From: HKST-UBA85 sp035654775
GTDB taxonomy: Bacteria; Bacteroidota; Bacteroidia; Flavobacteriales; Flavobacteriaceae
DNA length: 64,000 nt
NCBI GenBank assembly: GCA_035654775.1
Contig: DASRWB010000067.1
Location: 21,218-85,217 of the forward strand
Direction of reading: 5' to 3'
How positions within the stretch are numbered: the first letter of the stretch is position 1; the number at the start of each line of letters is the position of its first letter. The translations under genes were made by a program, and so were the position numbers. Shown here in pieces: positions 42,145 to 52,900 of this stretch. The notes under the pieces were generated by a model. That model ran no database searches and was not told where the DNA came from. It saw only the letters and a list, made by a program, of their open reading frames with translations.

Positions 42145-43299
42145 TTATTCGGTTATTACTTCAATAGTGTTTTTTACTTTTTCTGCAATTTCTCGGGCTT
42201 TATTTATGTCTTTATTTACAATGGTTACATGCCCCATTTTTCTGAACGGACGCGTTTGTTTTTTTCCATAAATATGTGGTGTTACGCCGTCGAGTGCCAT
42301 AATGGTTTCTATGTTTTTGTAGTGCACATTTCCGGTGTGTCCTTCAGCGCCAACTAAATTGACCATTACTCCGCCAACTTTATTAGCTGTACTACCCAAA
42401 GGTAAACCTAAAATACAGCGTATGTGTTGTTCAAATTGTGAGGTGTAGCAAGACTCTATAGTATGATGTCCGGAGTTATGCGGCCTTGGAGCAACTTCAT
42501 TTACGAGAATGTCTGCCTCTTGCGTCAAAAACATTTCTACGGCGAGCAAGCCGACATGGTTAAATGCTTGAGCTGTTTTAAGGGCTACTTTTTGTGCTTT
42601 TTCTGCAATGTGCTCGGGTATTCTGGCCGGACAAATTACATATTCAACTTGATTGGCTTCAGGGTGAAATTCCATTTCTACCACCGGAAAACTTTTTACA
42701 TCACCTTTGGTATTTCGCGCTACAATAACGGCAAGCTCATTTTTAAAAGGAACCAGGGTTTCTGTAATGCATTCGGTATTAGGTAATCCCACTAAATCGG
42801 CTTCGGTTTTAACAATTTTTACGCCCATTCCATCATATCCAAATAAAGCACTTTTCCATACAAAAGGTAATGACAAACCGCCGTGATGGATAGCTTCCTT
42901 AATTTCAGAAGTATAGGCAAACCTGGAGAAAGCCGCAGTTGGGATATCATGATCTACATAAAACAACTTTTGGGTTGCCTTGTTTTGAATAGTTCGTAAC
43001 GTTTTTGCAGACGGATACACTTTAATTCCTTCTTTCTCTAAGGCTTCCAGTGCATCAATATTTACGTTTTCAATTTCAATGGTTAGCACATCAACTTCTT
43101 TACCAAAATGGTAAACATCTTCATAATTCATTAAGTCGCCTTGAACAAAATGGTTGCAAGCTATCTTGCTTGGTGCATCTGCATTTGCATCCATCACAGA
43201 AGTGTAAATGTCAAATTTTCGAGTAGTATACAAAAGCATTTTTCCCAACTGACCTCCGCCAAGAATACCTAATTTAAAGTTAGAAGAAAAATAATTCAT
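42145..43299 (-). CDS. purK: N5-carboxyaminoimidazole ribonucleotide synthetase
   Basis: This 384-residue ATP-grasp enzyme carboxylates AIR with bicarbonate. The N-terminal domain has LGILGGGQLGKML (residues 10-22) and the ATP-grasp segments are VWKSALFGYDGMGVKIV and EVAPRPHNSGHHTIE with catalytic-site asparagine/histidine residues. It is first in the purK-purE operon, with an exact -7 element upstream, divergent from the hpt-adk fusion gene; both units belong to purine metabolism. Confidence 0.96.
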   Translation of the reverse strand: MNYFSSNFKLGILGGGQLGKMLLYTTRKFDIYTSVMDANADAPSKIACNHFVQGDLMNYEDVYHFGKEVDVLTIEIENVNIDALEALEKEGIKVYPSAKTLRTIQNKATQKLFYVDHDIPTAAFSRFAYTSEIKEAIHHGGLSLPFVWKSALFGYDGMGVKIVKTEADLVGLPNTECITETLVPFKNELAVIVARNTKGDVKSFPVVEMEFHPEANQVEYVICPARIPEHIAEKAQKVALKTAQAFNHVGLLAVEMFLTQEADILVNEVAPRPHNSGHHTIESCYTSQFEQHIRCILGLPLGSTANKVGGVMVNLVGAEGHTGNVHYKNIETIMALDGVTPHIYGKKQTRPFRKMGHVTIVNKDINKAREIAEKVKNTIEVITE

Positions 43300-43324
43300 G
43301 AGAATAATTCAGGATATTGAAACA

Positions 43325-43332
43325 CAAAAATA
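43325..43332 (-). promoter_or_regulatory. -7 element TATTTTTG of purK-purE
   Basis: This is an exact TAnnTTTG match on the minus strand, 26 bases before the purK ATG. Together with the plus-strand element at 43399-43406 it makes a compact divergent promoter region of about 130 bases between two purine genes. No PurR-like operator or purine riboswitch was recognised. Confidence 0.5.
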
Positions 43333-43398
43333 CACTTAAAAATGGAATGAGGTCTTAAAAAGGCAATTCAAAAAATCGGTATTGCCCAATCTATTGAT

Positions 43399-43406
43399 TA
43401 TCTTTG
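43399..43406 (+). promoter_or_regulatory. -7 element TATCTTTG of the hpt-adk gene
   Basis: This is an exact TAnnTTTG match. It is placed so that transcription begins near 43413; the start codon must lie downstream, which supports the GTG at 43430 over the TTG at 43382. Confidence 0.55.
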
Positions 43407-43429
43407 CCTTTTTAAAAAGCAAACCGAAG

Positions 43430-44539
43430 GTGATAAAACTTCACGATTTACATTTTAAACCGTTTATTTCTGAAAAAGAAATTGACATAGCTATACAAAA
43501 ACTTGTCGATGAAATTGCTGCTGAGCTAAAAGATGAATTGCCTGTTTTTGTGGGAATTTTAAACGGCTCATTTATGTTTGTTAGTGATTTTGTAAAAAAA
43601 TACCCTAAGCCTTGTGAAGTTACCTTTATAAAACTAGCCTCTTATGAAGGCTTAAAGTCTTCGGAAGACATTCAGAGACTTATAGGCTTAACCCAGGATT
43701 TAACCGGAAGAACCGTGGTTATACTTGAAGACATTATTGATTCCGGAAAAACACTATCCGAAATTTATAGAATTTTTAAAAACGAAAAGGTAAAAGAACT
43801 TAAAATAGCCACACTATTCTTTAAACCTGAAGCCTACAAAAAAGATTATAAGCTACATTATATCGGTATCGAAATCCCTGATAAGTTTATTGTAGGATAC
43901 GGGTTAGACTATGACGGTTTAGGAAGAGATTTACCGGAAGTATACCAATTGAAAACAACACAACACATGAAAAATATAGTGCTATTTGGTCCTCCAGGTG
44001 CAGGAAAAGGGACACAAGCCGAATTTTTAAAAGAAAAGTACAACCTGATTCATATCTCAACAGGAGATGTTTTTCGGTATAATATTAAAAATGAAACCGC
44101 ATTGGGCATGCTGGCAAAATCCTATATGGACAAAGGGAAATTAGTTCCGGACCAAGTTACCATAGACATGCTTAACGCCGAAGTAGAAAAAAACACAGAT
44201 GCTAACGGATTTATTTTTGACGGATTTCCACGTACCAATGCCCAGGCCGAAGCGCTGGATAACCTTATGGATTCTAAAGACTCCGAAATAAATGCCATGA
44301 TTGCACTGGAAGTTGATGATGAAATTTTGGTAAAGCGTCTATTGGAAAGAGGCAAAACAAGTAAAAGAGCGGACGATGCAAATGAAGAAGTAATACGAGC
44401 CAGAATACAGGAATACTACAAAAAAACAGCCATTTTAAAAGACTACTATTCAAACAAAGGGAAGTACTATGGCGTAGATGGCGTTGGCAGTATTCAGGAA
44501 ATCACAAAACGTTTAAGTGCGGTTATCGACACGCTGTAA
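43430..44539 (+). CDS. Fused hypoxanthine phosphoribosyltransferase-adenylate kinase
   Basis: This single reading frame of 369 codons encodes two complete purine enzymes. Residues 1-175 are HPRT, with the PRPP loop VVILEDIIDSGKT (E100-D101 and D104-SGKT) and the EIPDKFIVGYGLDYDG base-binding region. Residues 180-369 are adenylate kinase, with P-loop GPPGAGKG (187-194) and a short LID, as in small bacterial Adk. The joint is VYQLKTTQHMKN, with no stop between. The adk part begins with an internal ATG at 43967, so Adk alone could also be made. The start is GTG at 43430, downstream of the promoter element. obg follows 27 bases later. Confidence 0.9.
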   Translation: MIKLHDLHFKPFISEKEIDIAIQKLVDEIAAELKDELPVFVGILNGSFMFVSDFVKKYPKPCEVTFIKLASYEGLKSSEDIQRLIGLTQDLTGRTVVILEDIIDSGKTLSEIYRIFKNEKVKELKIATLFFKPEAYKKDYKLHYIGIEIPDKFIVGYGLDYDGLGRDLPEVYQLKTTQHMKNIVLFGPPGAGKGTQAEFLKEKYNLIHISTGDVFRYNIKNETALGMLAKSYMDKGKLVPDQVTIDMLNAEVEKNTDANGFIFDGFPRTNAQAEALDNLMDSKDSEINAMIALEVDDEILVKRLLERGKTSKRADDANEEVIRARIQEYYKKTAILKDYYSNKGKYYGVDGVGSIQEITKRLSAVIDTL

Positions 44540-44566
44540 AAACGGCTTACACCTAACAAAAATATA

Positions 44567-45580
44567 ATGACCGAAGGGAATTTTGTAGATTATGTTAAAC
44601 TCCATGTATCTTCCGGAAACGGAGGTAAAGGCTCTGCGCACCTTCATCGTGAAAAGTATATAGCCAAAGGCGGTCCGGACGGAGGTGATGGCGGTCGCGG
44701 CGGTCATGTTATTGTAAAAGGCAATAAAAACCTCTGGACACTATATACCTATAAATTTAAGCGACACTTTAAAGCCGGACACGGAGAACACGGAGGAAAA
44801 CAACGCAGTACCGGAGCCGATGGTGAAGATGTGTACATGGAAGTGCCTTTGGGAACTGTCATTAGAGACAAAGAAACCCACGAAATACTTTTTGAAATCA
44901 CTCAAGATGGCGAAGAAAAAATAATAGCCAAAGGCGGAATGGGCGGACGCGGGAACTGGCATTTTAAAAGTGCCACAAACCAAACCCCACGCTATGCACA
45001 GCCCGGAATTCCCGGTGAAGAAAAAGAAATTATTTTAGAACTAAAAGTGTTGGCCGATGTAGGCTTGGTAGGATTTCCAAATGCCGGTAAATCTACACTT
45101 CTATCTGTGGTTACAGCAGCTAAACCTAAAATAGCCGATTACGAGTTCACAACCTTAAAGCCCAATTTAGGTATTGTTGAATATCGCGATTATCAAACCT
45201 TTGTAATGGCAGATATTCCGGGTATTATTGAAGGAGCTGCTGAAGGAAAAGGTCTGGGACACTATTTTTTGCGTCATATTGAACGCAATTCCATACTGCT
45301 TTTTTTAATTCCCGCTGATGCTAAAGATATTAATAAACAATATCAAATTTTGCTCGATGAATTAAGAAGATACAATCCGGAAATGTTAGACAAAGACAGA
45401 CTGGTCGCCATATCTAAAAGTGATATGTTAGATCAAGAGCTCAAAGCCGAGTTGAAAGCCGAACTAGACAAAACCTTACCTTCAACATACTTATTTATTT
45501 CCTCAGTTGCACAAACCGGAATCATGGAACTAAAAGATAAACTTTGGAAAATGCTAAATACTAAACCCGTTAATACGTAA
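44567..45580 (+). CDS. obg: Obg/CgtA GTPase
   Basis: This 337-residue essential GTPase is linked to 50S ribosome assembly and stress control. The N-terminal glycine-rich Obg domain covers residues about 1-158 (SGNGGKGSAHLH, GGDGGRGGHVI). The G domain has G1 GFPNAGKST (169-177), G3 DIPG (ADIPGIIEGA) and a G4-like SKSD motif (AISKSDML). No long C-terminal tail is present. It lies 27 bases after hpt-adk in the same direction and is followed by the DUF4136 lipoprotein gene. Confidence 0.97.
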   Translation: MTEGNFVDYVKLHVSSGNGGKGSAHLHREKYIAKGGPDGGDGGRGGHVIVKGNKNLWTLYTYKFKRHFKAGHGEHGGKQRSTGADGEDVYMEVPLGTVIRDKETHEILFEITQDGEEKIIAKGGMGGRGNWHFKSATNQTPRYAQPGIPGEEKEIILELKVLADVGLVGFPNAGKSTLLSVVTAAKPKIADYEFTTLKPNLGIVEYRDYQTFVMADIPGIIEGAAEGKGLGHYFLRHIERNSILLFLIPADAKDINKQYQILLDELRRYNPEMLDKDRLVAISKSDMLDQELKAELKAELDKTLPSTYLFISSVAQTGIMELKDKLWKMLNTKPVNT

Positions 45581-45609
45581 TTAATTTTGTAACTTTAAAT
45601 CAAAAAGTT

Positions 45610-46125
45610 ATGAAGTACTTACCTGTCTTAATCGTTTTTTTTATTGTGTCTTGTGCACCTATTAGGGTGAACTATGATTATGATAAGAACACTAATTTTT
45701 CACTGTACAAAACGTACAATTTTTATTCCGATATCAATACAGGCATGAGCGAGTTGGATAGCAAACGGTTATTTGATGTATTGAATCAATCACTGCAAAA
45801 TAAAGGCTTTGAACGTACTGAAACACCGGATTTCTATATTGATATCCAAAGTTCTGAATATCAGCAAAACAACAGAAACGCTGTAGGTGTTGGAGTTGGT
45901 GGAAGCGGCAGGAATGTAGGCGGCGGTATTTCAATAGGTATTCCTGTCGGGCAAACCAATACAAATAGAATTATTCAGTTTGATTTTGTAGACGAAAACG
46001 GAAAAGGGTTATTTTGGCAGGCTGTAAGTGAAAGTTCATTTAATCCCAATGCTACACCTGAAAATCGCGAAGCACAGTTAAAAGCTATTGTAGAAAAAGT
46101 GCTTGAGGGTTTTCCGCCTAAGTAA
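45610..46125 (+). CDS. DUF4136 lipoprotein
   Basis: This 171-residue protein has a lipoprotein signal (LPVLIVFFIVSC with C15 as lipid anchor) followed by a DUF4136 domain: VNYDYDKNTNFSLYKTYNF and IIQFDFVDENGKGLFWQAV. A glycine-rich low-complexity stretch (GVGVGGSGRNVGGGISIGI) sits around residues 96-114, as in other members. It is likely an outer-membrane lipoprotein of unknown role. It follows obg by 29 bases; a TAACTTTA element in that gap suggests it may have its own promoter. Confidence 0.9.
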   Translation: MKYLPVLIVFFIVSCAPIRVNYDYDKNTNFSLYKTYNFYSDINTGMSELDSKRLFDVLNQSLQNKGFERTETPDFYIDIQSSEYQQNNRNAVGVGVGGSGRNVGGGISIGIPVGQTNTNRIIQFDFVDENGKGLFWQAVSESSFNPNATPENREAQLKAIVEKVLEGFPPK

Positions 46126-46176
46126 ATCTTAGCATAATCCTAACATTTTATACTTCATATTGCATTTTTGGTTTTG

Positions 46177-46184
46177 TAACTTTG
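46177..46184 (+). promoter_or_regulatory. -7 element TAACTTTG of the SDR gene
   Basis: This is an exact TAnnTTTG match, 16 bases before the ATG at 46201. It favours 46201 over the TTG at 46192, which would lie only 7 bases from the element. Confidence 0.5.
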
Positions 46185-46200
46185 ATAAAAATTGAAAAAC

Positions 46201-46926
46201 ATGCAAAACAGTAAACATAAAACCGCTTTAATTACAGGCGGAACCAAAGGTATTGGTTTTGGTATAGCTAAAGCTTTACTTTCTCAAAACATTAATGTGG
46301 CTATAACTGGCAGAACCCTTGCCGGAGCTAAAGAAGCTGCAAGCCAACTTAATGCAGAAACCAAAACTCAAACCCAAGCACTTGGTTTTAAAGCCGATGT
46401 GCGCAATTTAGAAAGCCAACAAGAAGTAGTAAATGAGGTTTTAAAAGCTTTTGGACAAATAGACATTGTAGTTGCCAATGCAGGATTAGGACACTTTGCA
46501 AGTATTGAAGATTTAACACCAGAACAGTGGCAGGAAACCATCGACACCAATTTAACCGGAGTATTTTTCACTATAAAGTCCACTGTAAACGCACTAAAAG
46601 AAAGCAAAGGGTATTTTATTACCATATCCAGTTTGGCGGGAACTAATTTTTTTGAAAAAGGTTCAGCGTATAATGCCAGCAAATTTGGATTAACCGGATT
46701 TACTCAGGCGGTAATGCTGGATTTAAGAAAGCATGGTGTGAAAGTGAGTACCATTATGCCGGGTTCGGTATCCACTTATTTTAACGGGAATGAACCCGAT
46801 GCTTCAGATGCCTGGAAAATACAAATAGAAGACATAGGCGAGTTGGTAGTAGATTTAATTAAAATGAACCCACGAACCTTACCCAGTAAAATAGAAGTAA
46901 GACCCAGTATGCCACCTTCAAAATAA
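46201..46926 (+). CDS. SDR family oxidoreductase (3-oxoacyl-reductase-like)
   Basis: This protein of about 241 residues has a complete classical SDR active site: GGTKGIGFGIA cofactor motif near the N-terminus, NAG (VVVANAGLGHF), the catalytic serine in TISSLAGTNFF and YNASK tyrosine/lysine (GSAYNASKFGLTGF). It is thus a normal NAD(P)(H)-dependent reductase or dehydrogenase, unlike the SDR in the kynurenine operon. FabG-like annotation is common, but substrate is unknown. It is the last plus-strand gene before a convergent alpha-2-macroglobulin gene (22-base gap, no terminator seen). Confidence 0.92.
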   Translation: MQNSKHKTALITGGTKGIGFGIAKALLSQNINVAITGRTLAGAKEAASQLNAETKTQTQALGFKADVRNLESQQEVVNEVLKAFGQIDIVVANAGLGHFASIEDLTPEQWQETIDTNLTGVFFTIKSTVNALKESKGYFITISSLAGTNFFEKGSAYNASKFGLTGFTQAVMLDLRKHGVKVSTIMPGSVSTYFNGNEPDASDAWKIQIEDIGELVVDLIKMNPRTLPSKIEVRPSMPPSK

Positions 46927-46948
46927 AGGTACTGTCGCTACCAATTCT

Positions 46949-49900
46949 TTACTCTTTCACTGAAATCCTTTGGCCTTCACTATGACTGCTAAATTCCGGT
47001 GCGTACATGCTTTGAATGGTAGTAATACCATTGCTCATGTTTCCGGCATTGTTTACCCGCAAGTCGTATTCAAAAACATAAATGCCTTTGGGTAAAAAAT
47101 CAAAAAAGAAATTAGTAGACGCATCTTTCGTGCTTTCATAATAGCCCAAACCGTCTTGCCATTTGTAGCCGGACAGGACATTTATAGGCTCTAATCCTGC
47201 CGCACGCATATCTTTCATGTGAATAAACTCCATATCTCGGTCGCTACGTAATTCAATGCGGATACGGACTAAATCGCCTACCTTGAGTTCGGTTTCGGCA
47301 GTAATTGCCGAAAGTTCTTCTCCGGTAGCGGTATACTTTTTTTTGAATATCTTTTTTTGAAGTTTTAAAGGAGTTTCAGCAGATGTAATCTTATCTAAAT
47401 CTTCAAAATATTGCCAGTACAAACTTCCCCAGGCGATACCCTCACTCTTTTTAGTTAAAGTTACGTTAGCCATTTCGGGTTTAACTTCATGTGCCTCCCA
47501 TACAGTTTTGTAATATCCTGTACCGGCTTCTGTTTTTACTTCATTTAGTTTATTGGCAGCAATAGGGTTATTGCCGATTATTACATCTACGGTTTCAGCA
47601 ACACTTAACCAATCGCTTCCTTGTAAAAGCAATGCGTAAACGGCTTCGGTAGTAGCTTTGGTAGTTTCCCACTTGTTGGTTTGCTTGTTCTTGAGTAACC
47701 AAATTTTTAAGTTATCGATGGTTTCTGTATTTTCAGCTTCACTTTGAATAGTAGTGCCTGCTTCTGAAAATACTTCAATTAGTAAAGCGTGAGTTTCTAT
47801 CGGGGCTTGATACCAGTACCATGAGGCTACATTTTCTTTCCAGTACATACCCAATTCTTCATTGGTAATGCTGTTTTCTTTTACCGATTTTAAGATACGT
47901 TCAGTGGTTTTATTGTCATTCATTCTATAAGAAATAAGAGCCATTAAGCCTTTGGAGTACAATGCACTTTTTAACCAGTACTTTTGGATTTGAGAGTGGT
48001 AATACGCCATAATGGTTTCCACTTCTTCTGATTTTTTTATATCCGGAAAAAAGCTTCGCATATATAAATAATGTAGTTGAGTATAGCTTAAGTGATTCTT
48101 ACTTAGATCTGTATTTTTGTTGTGTTTTGTTAAATTTTGGTACTCTTCAACAAAAGCTGAATCCAGATAAGTAAGGGCTTTGGTAATCATTTGGGATTGC
48201 GGATTACTTCTTGGAATAACACCTAGTTTTTCTAAATGACCAAATCCTGCTATAATATGCTGGGTGATAAACCGGTTTGGGCTACCGCCGTTAAACCATG
48301 CCCAAGCACCGTTGTCCATTTGGTTTTGCTTTAGCTTCTGTAATGCATTTTGAAATTCGTAGTGCATTTTGTTGAGGTCAAAAAGAAGGGCGATGCGTTT
48401 TTTTTGTTCGGTTTCACTTTTTGCATCTCTTAGCCATGGCGTTTCTTGGATAAGAATATTTTTAAGGTCTTGGTTTTTTTCTAAAGCTGAAAGTAACACA
48501 TCTGCACTTCGCCATTGATTAAATACTTCTTGAATACGTGGATTGCTACTGGCGATATAACTTGCCAACGCATTGGCATAATATCGGCCAAAGACTTGCT
48601 CATTGCAGTCGTAAGGATATTCCATTAAATAGGGTAGCGCTTGCACAGCATACCAAGCCGGATTGGAGGTGATTTCCAAAATGAGTTTATGATGCGTTAG
48701 GGAAGTCGAGCTGTTGGTTTTCAACTTGTCTAAGGTAAAGGTTCGGGTTTCGTTGCTTTTAACCCACATGGGTAAGGTTTCGGTAACCAGTATTCTATTG
48801 GAAAGTACGGGCAACATGTTTTGTTCACCATCACTAAAATTCCCGGCTTTAGCTATTATTTTGTATTGTATAGCGTCAATGTTATCAGGAATAGTTAAAC
48901 GCCAGGAAATTTGGGTATTGCTGTTTGTGTCTATGGAAAATACTTTAACATGCTCAGAATTGATAAGGTTTGTTGTTATTTCTTCGCCGGAAACTGCGTT
49001 TAATAATTGTATTTCTGCTTTGCCTGACAGGTTTTTGTCAGACAGGTTTGCAATTTTAGTACTAAGGGTAATCTGGTCGCCATGACGTAAAAATCGCGGT
49101 GCATTTGGGAGCACCATCAGTTCTTTTTGAGTTACGGTTTCCAGGGTTTTTAAAGTGCTGCCTAATGTTTTGGTATGGGCCAAAAGCTGCAGTTTCCATT
49201 GGGTTAAAGCTTCCGGTGTAGTAAAACTAAAGGTCACATTACCTTCGGTATCGGTTTGCAAATGTGGAAAGAAAAAAGCAGTCTCTTGGAGGTTTTTTCG
49301 TATTTGAATGGTTTCCGGATTTGGGTTTTCTTTCACAGTTGTTTCATCATTTGCAGTTGAGTCTTTTTTTTGTACTCCATAACCAACAACGACTACTTCA
49401 TTTAGCTCAGGAGCCGGCATAGCTGTTTCCATATTTTCTTCCTCTACATCTTGAACGACGGTTAAACCTGAGACTTTTCCTCTTAACAAGTGATATTGAT
49501 TTCCAAAATAAAGTCCAAACCAATTCAGCTGGTCGTATTGTTGCAATACGTATTGGAGTTGTGTTTCACTTTGGTGATGAACTCTGAAACCGCTTGTTGA
49601 AAAGCTTAGGCGTGCGTTTGGGTTTATGTATGGGTTGTAATTCAATGGTTGTAAAGGATTGAAATTCCAGCCATGAGCTTTAAACTGGTCTAGGGACATA
49701 TCGTACATGCTGGCCAAAAGTTCAGCAGAAACTTGTTCGCCTTTAGGACCTTTAATTTTAAAACTCCAGGTTTCTTCTTGTCCGGGTTTTAGCTTGTCTC
49801 TAAAGGTAGAAGTTTCAATTTCCAAATCGGTTTTTTCAAAGGGAACCAAAACAGCTTGTGTGCCTGAAACAAAACTATTGGCAAAAGCATAGCTGTAGTG

Positions 49901-52900
49901 CACGGCAAAGCCGCCATAGTCGTTTTCCGTTACCGGAACAGAAAAGGTTTTTTTATTGTTGTTCAAGGAAATAATTTCGGTTTTTATTATCTGCTTGTTT
50001 TTTTCTACAGCAACGGTAACTACCAGATTTTTTGCTGATGAACCTAAAGTGAGATGCACTTTTTGGTTGGGTTTATAGGTTGACTTGTTTGTGATTATGC
50101 TAAAGAGTTGCTTGTCGGCAAGAGTAGAATCTTTGTCGCTGAAAATAAAGGTTTTAGCTTGCGATTTTACGCTTTGACCAAACTTATCTTTGCTTTCCAG
50201 TTCAATAAGGTATTGTCCCGACTTCCAGTTTTTTATGTTTCCCAGCGAAAGTTCTTTTGAATTTTCAGTATTAAAAGCTTTTTCAAAAACCAAATCGCCT
50301 TTTTCCCAGTTTTGTGAATCGTGTTCATTGCCATAGGCTTCATGCGGAAATTTATCCAGAAATTCGTCTTTAGGAATTTCTTGATAATCGGGAGCATTCC
50401 AGGGTCTTTGGCGTAATACGCGTTGCGGAGTGCGGAGTTTATAAATTTTTACCATTCCCGTTGCCGAAACAAACTCACCGTTTAAGTTTTTAGTGTTTAT
50501 GGTAAGCGTGTTTTCAAGATGAGTTTTGTTTATCTTTTCATTCACTTGTATTTGTGCTGTTAGGGTATGATATCCTACATTTACCCGGGTTGTTGCGCTT
50601 CGGGTTTCTCCGTTTATATCGGTTACATCTGCGGAAACATGGTAATGAAAAACAGGTGAATTTTCTTTAGGTACACTTTGGTCAGGAAGCGCTTTAAAAG
50701 TGATATAAAATTGTCCTGAATCGTCAGTTGTTGTTTCGCCATAAGCTATTTCTTGCGGTTCGCTGTTAAACCAAGGTCTTGACCCGTAATACCATACAGG
50801 GAAATCAACTTTTCGATATACGTGGTATATCACTTTTGCATTGGAAATGAAGCTTCCGGCAAAGGCTTTGGCATTTCCGTTTACGGTAACAGTGTCGTTA
50901 ACTCTGAAGGTATCGGTCACAGGATTAAAAGAGGTTTCAAATTTTGGACGTTTGTATTCTTCAACAGAAAAGTAGTGTTCCTGAAAAAGGTCTATATCTC
51001 CGGAATCTGAATCAAATTCAATGTAATATTCTCCTGTTAATCCGCTATTGGGAAGCACAAATGAGCCGGAAACCGAACCGTAGGCATTGGTTTTTAATTC
51101 GAGTTCTTCAATTTCGTTGTCGTTAGTGTCTAAAAGCGTGGCATATACATTTTCGTTGGGTAATACGCTGGAAATTCCGTTTTCGGTTTTCATTGCAATA
51201 GCTTTAAAGTGTACGGTTTGTCCCGGGCGATAAATACTTCTGTCTGTAAAAAGAAAGCTTTGATAAGTAGTTTTTTTCTCTTGATTATTATTTTGATAAT
51301 GATAGAGGTGAAAATTACCAAATTGTGCAGTTTCTTCCTTGTATTTCACTTGAACAGATACATTTACCAAGCGTTCATTTTCTTCTTTTTTCTTCGTAAA
51401 AAATCCTTGTTTATCTGTTGTGTATGTTTCTACAATTTGATTTTCGTTGTAGTTTTTTTGGTAAGAAAATCTGATGCTGGCACCATTTACAGGCTTTCCA
51501 TTATTACGGTTTATCACCTGAAAGCGATAATGCAAATCGTCTGTAAGCTCGGTTATGGCCAAATCGGTTACTTGAATAACCTTTGTGGCAAAGGTTTTGG
51601 TTTCATTATTGGCTGTTGCTGTTAAAATGTAGTAGCCATTGCTTAGTTTAGGGATACTTAATTCTGTGGTGTGAAATTGATAATCGAATTCATTTTTTAA
51701 AGCAGCATCCCATTTTTTTTGAACCGTTAATTTTTTGATAAAAGCAAGTTTTTCATCTTCGCGATAGTATTCTTCAAAAGTTTTAACTTGAGAAAAGGAA
51801 ACCGGATAGATGCTAAAGGTAAGCGAATCGAAATTTTTATAACGCACCAAAACCTTGCTGTGTTTATTAGAAGGAATTAGGTTTTCAGCTGTTATTTGAA
51901 GCTGTTTCGATAGAATTTGTGTTTTTAACAGCTCAAATTTTTTGGCAGCACGACTTTCCGGGAATGAAGAAATGTAGTTTTCACAAATGGCCAAAACTTC
52001 TTTTAGTTTCCATCTGGCTTGAGGATTGGTTTCGATGTTGTAGGTTACACCTTGTTGCTGTAGTATTCGAGCTTTTTCAAAAGCGTATAATCCCGAAACG
52101 GCTTGCTCTTCATATTGGTTTATTGCCTTTTCCAGAGCTTCTAAAAACAAAACCTCTTTGTTGTTTAAGGTACAGTTGGCAAGTAAAAAATTTAACCGCT
52201 CAATGTCTATTTCAACAAGGGCTTCAAGGTTGTTGTTCTTGAGGTGAAAGTTGGTTAAATCCCGGTAGAGTTTTAAGGCGTTTAGTTGTAGTGATGTTGA
52301 GTCTTTTGATACAATAGCAAGTTTTGAAAAAGAACTTGCCGAAGCAAAAAAATCAGCATTATCAATACTAAATTTGTATGCGGGTTTAGTAATGCTGTTT
52401 TCGTCCGTTTTATAAAAAAGTAAGGCGTTGTGTGCTAAAATATCATAAAGCGTTGGCCTGAATTTTTCAGCATTTTCTGCTTTGATAAGAATGGCATCAA
52501 AGGCTTTTGCAGGTGTACTTTGAAGTATGTTTTTTTGGCTTAAAGAATTTTGGAAATGGCAATGAATTTCTTCAAACAGGGTTTCTAAATCCCAGGTTCT
52601 GAAATCGGTATTGTCAACTTTATTTTCGGTTTTGGTCCGGTTGTAAAATTTCCACCTGTTTTGTTGGAAATACTGCCAGTACAAAGTGGCTAGCATATTT
52701 TCCAGTACGGCTTTAGCAGGAAGTGAATGTGTTTCTATTTCAACTTTAAAGCGATTGATAATATTGAGTTGGGCTTCTTCTTCAAGGGTGAGTGCGTACT
52801 TGCTTTTAAATAGTAGTGTCTTAATTTGCTGAGGTCTGTTTTTTTCTCTTTCGGCTAGGGTTTCTATTTGGTTTACAACTGTTAGTGCTGATTTTGGTAA

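Noticed and set aside
43382..43430. TTG at 43382 as the start of the hpt-adk gene
   Set aside because: It is upstream of the exact TATCTTTG promoter element, and the added residues are not HPRT-like.
51209..51625. 138-codon plus-strand frame opposite the macroglobulin gene
   Set aside because: Phe/Ile-rich antisense of a conserved coding region; no promoter or recognisable domain.
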